Positions 60,788 through 64,000 of a DNA stretch of 64,000 bases are shown here, in pieces. Origin of the DNA: Tunicatimonas sp964551335. Its GTDB lineage: Bacteria > Bacteroidota > Bacteroidia > Cytophagales > Cyclobacteriaceae. Location of the stretch: positions 33,663 through 97,662 of the forward strand of contig CAZKCO010000024.1 in NCBI GenBank assembly GCA_964551335.1. The letters run 5' to 3'. The notes below the pieces were generated by a model. The model saw nothing but the letters and a program-made list of their open reading frames with translations, made no database searches and was not told the origin of the DNA. A program made the position numbers and the translations under genes. Each line of letters starts with the position of its first letter. Within the stretch, counting starts at the first letter, position 1.

Positions 60788-62449
60788 TTATTGTGCTTTC
60801 TTTCGCAGCGATGGACTGATATCCCCTACCCGCATCCAACGGTAGCCGTAAGCGTCTAATAGCAGCAGATGCTCCCCTTTCTCGTCTGTCAGGCTCTCTT
60901 CAATATTTAATAGATCGATTAACTTATCGGCGTGCTCAACTTTCAACTTAAGCTGAACCTCTGTCGGTTTTTCTATAAAATTATGCAAGGTCAGTATGCG
61001 TTCGCCCTTCCATTGGTATAATAATACTAGTACATGAGGATTATCCACCTCAATAATTTCCCAGTCGCCGTGGCCTACTTCAGGACACTCTTTTCGCAAG
61101 CGAATCATGGCTGTCATCCAGTTGAGTAAAGAATCAGGTTTCCGCCGCTGTGCCTCTACATTGATACGTTCGTAACTAAAAGGCCCTTCACTAATAACCG
61201 GATGAATCAGACGTCCTTTATCGGCCCCGGAAAAACCACCGTTTTTGTCGTCGGTCCACTGCATGGGGGTTCTGACTGCCTCCCGTTCGTCAAGGCTTAA
61301 GTCGTCGCCCATCCCAATTTCGTCGCCGTACCGCAGTACCGGGGTGCCGGGCAGGGCAAACATCAAGCTGTATGCCAGTTCAATATGGGCACGATTATCC
61401 AGCATGGGGGCCAGACGGCGGCGTATCCCACGGTCGTAAAGCTGCATATGTTTTTCGGGGCCAAACCGTTCAAAAACTTTCTGACGCTGTTTATCGGTTA
61501 GCCGCCCCAAGTCTAACTCATCGTGGTTTCGTAAAAACTGCGCCCATTGGGCCGCAGGAAAGATATCCTTGGTAGCCACCATCGCCTTTTTTAGCGGTTT
61601 GAGATCGGAGGTGGCTAAGGCGTAGAAAAGGTGCTGGTTAACGTAGAAATTAAACATCAGTTGAATTCCCTCACCCTGTTCACCGAAGTATTTTTTAGCA
61701 TCCTTAGGGGTTACGTTGGCTTCGCCCAGCAGAACAGCATCGCCGCGGCGCCACTGAAGGAAACGCCGCATGTCTTTCAAATACTCGAAGCGAATTTTAC
61801 GCTTAGTCTCGCCCGGCTCCTGGGTTTCCAATATAAACGGTAGCGCATCTACCCGAAAGCCGGCTACTCCCAGCGACAGCCAAAAATTCATGATCCGATG
61901 GATTTCCTCCCGCACCTCAGGATTACCCATGTTTAGATCGGGCTGAAAATCGTAGAACCGATGAAAGTAATAAGCATCGGCTTTTTTATCTTTGGTCCAG
62001 GTTTCTTTCTGTACTCCCGGAAATACCATGCCTTCGTCCCAATCGGAGGGTTTTTTCTTAGACCAGACGTACCAATCGTAGTATTTAGCTTCTTCCCCTT
62101 TCCGAGCATCCTTAAACCACGGGTGCTGATCACTGGTATGATTGACTACCAAGTCAATAATCACCTTCAACCCCATTCCGTTGGCCAAATGCATAAATTC
62201 GGCAAAATCACCACCGGAGCCGTGTCGAGGATCCACTCCGTAGTAGTCCTTGATGTCGTAGCCATTGTCTTTATTAGGAGTGGGTTGGAAGGGCGCTAAC
62301 CAGATTACATCAACCCCTAAAGAGCGTAGATACTCCAGACGCCGACTCAGACCATCAAAATCACCCGTACCGTTCTGGTCACCATCCATAAACGTTTCCA
62401 AGTCCAGACTATAGATAATTGCATTTTTATACCAGTAGTTTTCAATCAT
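60788..62449 (-). CDS. GH13 trehalose-synthase-like enzyme
   Basis: The 553-residue enzyme has the GH13 triad D201 (GVAGFRVDALPF), E243 (VLLGEANV) and D310 (FLRNHDELDL). The start NYWYKNAIIYSLDLETFMDG and NGTGDFDGLSRRLEYLRSLG are the trehalose synthase (maltose alpha-glucosyltransferase) pattern. It would interconvert maltose and trehalose or hydrolyse related glucosides. It lacks the maltokinase domain fused in some relatives, and no separate kinase gene is seen. It is cytosolic. It is the first gene of a two-gene operon with the alpha-glucosidase at 59145. Trehalose synthase is likely but strict specificity cannot be read. Confidence 0.85.
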   Translation of the reverse strand: MIENYWYKNAIIYSLDLETFMDGDQNGTGDFDGLSRRLEYLRSLGVDVIWLAPFQPTPNKDNGYDIKDYYGVDPRHGSGGDFAEFMHLANGMGLKVIIDLVVNHTSDQHPWFKDARKGEEAKYYDWYVWSKKKPSDWDEGMVFPGVQKETWTKDKKADAYYFHRFYDFQPDLNMGNPEVREEIHRIMNFWLSLGVAGFRVDALPFILETQEPGETKRKIRFEYLKDMRRFLQWRRGDAVLLGEANVTPKDAKKYFGEQGEGIQLMFNFYVNQHLFYALATSDLKPLKKAMVATKDIFPAAQWAQFLRNHDELDLGRLTDKQRQKVFERFGPEKHMQLYDRGIRRRLAPMLDNRAHIELAYSLMFALPGTPVLRYGDEIGMGDDLSLDEREAVRTPMQWTDDKNGGFSGADKGRLIHPVISEGPFSYERINVEAQRRKPDSLLNWMTAMIRLRKECPEVGHGDWEIIEVDNPHVLVLLYQWKGERILTLHNFIEKPTEVQLKLKVEHADKLIDLLNIEESLTDEKGEHLLLLDAYGYRWMRVGDISPSLRKKAQ

Positions 62450-62566
62450 AACTTTTTAGGCTTTACTAATGATGACTGATTCCATTTAGATATGTTCAGC
62501 GTTTAGCAGCAAACATTCAGGGGGTGACTGCTCCTTAGTACTATATAGTTCTCTACTACAATCATT

Positions 62567-63140
62567 ATGGCCACTTTTGGATACCAAATATCTCACGAAC
62601 AGTTCAAACCTAGCTATCTACTTGAGCTCGCCAAAAGAGCGGAAGCGGCAGGCTTTGAAGAACGAGCTTCTTCTGATCACTTATTTCCTTGGAGCAGTGC
62701 TTAGGGACACAGAGGATTTGCCTGGAGTTGGATGGCGGCGGCAATGGCAGCCCCATAATGTTCTCACCGAGGTAATTGATGCTTTCCGTAAAGGCGGCGG
62801 AGAAGGAAAACCTATTTATTTGAAGTGCCAGGTAGCCTGTGCGCCTACCCATGAACAAGCGTTGGAAGAAGCTCATGAGCAGTGGCGAACCAACGTGGGC
62901 ACTAGCGCCGTGCACGGAGAGCTACGTACTCCCTAACAGTTCGAAGCGGCCTCTCAGTTTATCGGCCCGAAGGAAGTAGCCGAATCTGTCCTCCTTTCTC
63001 AAGATCCGGAGCAGCATGCCGAGTGGATTCGCAAGGATAGAGAGCTAGGTTTTGAAAAGATCATTTCTCATAATGTAGGCACCAGCCAGGAGTACTTTAT
63101 CAAATTTTATAGCGAAGAAGTTTTCCCACGAGTACGATGA
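62567..63140 (+). pseudogene. decayed luciferase-like (LLM class, F420/flavin) oxidoreductase gene
   Basis: The ATG at 62567 gives MATFGYQISHEQFKPSYLLE, LAKRAEAAGFEERASSDHLF and PWSSA. An in-frame TAG (62702-62704) follows where relatives continue QGHSGFAWSW; GHRGFAWSWMAAAMAAP follows the stop. The middle of the gene is missing. A second frame carries the C-terminus (NVLTEVIDAFRKGG, YLKCQVACAPTHEQALEEAH), with a further in-frame TAA at 62934-62936, and continues EAASQFIGPKEVAESV to TGA at 63138-63140. At least two stops, one frameshift and a deletion of perhaps 120-150 codons show it is dead. Confidence 0.85.
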
Positions 63141-63174
63141 TTCTGGTGTTTCAATTGTTCCTGATGAATTTCTT

Positions 63175-63669
63175 TTATTGAGAAGACTCCAGTATCGAAC
63201 GGGCTTCCTGAATGCTACTTTCTATTTGTTGTTTTACCGTCTCAATAGCTTCTTTTTGGCTTTTCTGAACCTGAACAATATTCGTAGTATCTACTACTTC
63301 CAACTCCATGTCGCTCTGGTAGGCCGACTCTACCTCTTCCAGCCCCGGTACCTTCTTTACGTTGCGCATCCACTGCATCATGCCCCGGTCGGCATACCGC
63401 AGATTGTCAATAATATGCTGCATATATTGCACCGTATCGGCGTAAGCAGTTGAATCTAGTTGGTTGAGTGAGTCTACTTTGCTCTCTACGGCCTGCCGAA
63501 GTTGCATTAGCTCGCCCATCCGGGGCATTACCTCATCATGAATTTCAATAGCTTCAGCATAAATCGCTTGGGCTTCGGTTAAGTTAGCGGGTGCCTCTGT
63601 AGCAGCGGGCTGACAGCCTGTTAGCAAATGTAAAGGCAGAACTGTCGCACTAATTAATAGTCGATACAT
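63175..63669 (-). CDS. small coiled lipoprotein, unknown function
   Basis: The 164-residue precursor has a lipoprotein signal ending LPLHLLTGCQPA (Cys19). The mature part is nearly all helix and charged: AEAIEIHDEVMPRMGELMQL, RQAVESKVDSLNQLDS, then MQWMRNVKKVPGLEEV and a final QKEAIETVKQQIESSIQEAR coiled coil. This matches short Bacteroidota proteins often mislabelled as viral inclusion proteins. No motif points to a function. It lies 58 nt after the outer-membrane gene fragment on the same strand. Confidence 0.7.
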   Translation of the reverse strand: MYRLLISATVLPLHLLTGCQPAATEAPANLTEAQAIYAEAIEIHDEVMPRMGELMQLRQAVESKVDSLNQLDSTAYADTVQYMQHIIDNLRYADRGMMQWMRNVKKVPGLEEVESAYQSDMELEVVDTTNIVQVQKSQKEAIETVKQQIESSIQEARSILESSQ

Positions 63670-63727
63670 CGTGAATAGTTTTTTTTATTTTTATTAAAGC
63701 GAATGTATTGATGATTTCCAAAACGAA

Positions 63728-64000
63728 CTATAAACTGTAAAGAAAAGTCTGATACAATTGGTGCTTTAAAATGCCCACTGCCAGCCGAGGGTTCAATACG
63801 GATTCTGCTGCCATTTGGGGGCCATTCAGGTTTTGGTACAAAGGAAACCCAAATTCAACCGCCAGACGGTGACCGTATAGATAGCCCTCCGCTACGTAGA
63901 AGTTTACTCCTACCAAACCTTGAGCCGCTGCCCACCAAAGTTATTGATATGGGTTGTGTGAGTTTTAGTTTGCTGGAAAATACCGTGCATTAGGTGAAAG
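63728..64000 (-). pseudogene. C-terminal end of an outer-membrane MetA-pathway/transporter-like protein, with frameshift (partial)
   Basis: Downstream of the break, VGVNFYVAEGYLYGHRLAVE, FGFPLYQNLNGPQM and LNPRLAVGILKHQ match the last strands of 'transporter' beta-barrel proteins. That frame has a TAA just upstream (about 63934). The other frame carries the preceding part from the window edge (HLMHGIFQQTKTHTTHINNF, GGQRLKVW). One extra T in the GGTTTGG run at about 63913-63919 would join them as GGQRLKVLVGVNFYV. Either a recent frameshift or a sequencing error. The gene's start lies beyond the window. Confidence 0.5.

Overview
The window looks like chromosome from a member of Bacteroidota, probably a marine Cytophagales-type bacterium. 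The evidence is two SusC/SusD pairs each with FecR and an ECF sigma factor, TAnnTTTG-type -7 promoter elements, general lack of Shine-Dalgarno sequences, GH13 and sulfatase genes, and families largely confined to this phylum (HmuY, DUF6607, DUF6567). No rRNA, tRNA, CRISPR array or intact transposase gene was seen.

Layout. 1-3053: partial zinc alcohol dehydrogenase, DUF2383 four-helix protein, bestrophin-like channel, and a receiver-only response regulator. 3163-5440: a BlaI/M56-peptidase pair, with three identical-arm palindromic operators upstream. 5500-8140: an accessory, non-coding-rich stretch with a GC-rich nested inverted repeat, an eight-copy 41-bp tandem array of small palindromes, three copies of a dispersed three-hairpin repeat, an intact DUF6883-DUF4926 gene pair and a secreted protein. 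8320-19366 (minus strand): an SDR enzyme, then a sugar-catabolic cluster (Gfo/Idh/MocA oxidoreductase, two TIM-barrel isomerases, a mannose-6-phosphate-isomerase-like cupin, DUF4432, DUF1080) plus a large haem-containing dehydrogenase. A second DUF6883-DUF4926 pair, with DUF6883 broken by a stop codon, interrupts the cluster.

19658-26889: FecR, SusC, SusD and a sigma factor. 26886-40834: a sugar porter, two sulfatases, a decayed beta-helix gene, SusD, SusC, FecR, a sigma factor and a third sulfatase. A 282-bp miniature inverted-repeat element with perfect 8-bp target duplications lies just upstream of the third sulfatase. The locus looks built for a sulfated glycan but contains no recognisable glycoside hydrolase or lyase.

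40872-48773: ABC permease, cystathionine beta-synthase-like enzyme, prohibitin, citrate synthase, a small lipoprotein and a LuxR-type regulator. 48940-56924: a haem/iron-uptake operon (TonB receptor, HmuY, DUF6607, siderophore receptor, PepSY membrane protein) with a strong hairpin before the siderophore receptor. 57035-59015: DUF6567 lipoprotein, a 53-residue Cys/Lys-rich protein, ferritin and a small unknown gene with a near-leaderless promoter. 59145-62449: two GH13 enzymes. 62567-64000: a decayed luciferase-like monooxygenase gene, a coiled lipoprotein and the frameshifted end of an outer-membrane protein.

The most unusual material is at 5370-7150: phased BlaI operators, nested inverted repeats, the 41-bp palindrome array, the dispersed repeats, and the two-gene DUF6883-DUF4926 unit that recurs in the window. 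All functional statements are read from sequence and family memory; no database search was possible.
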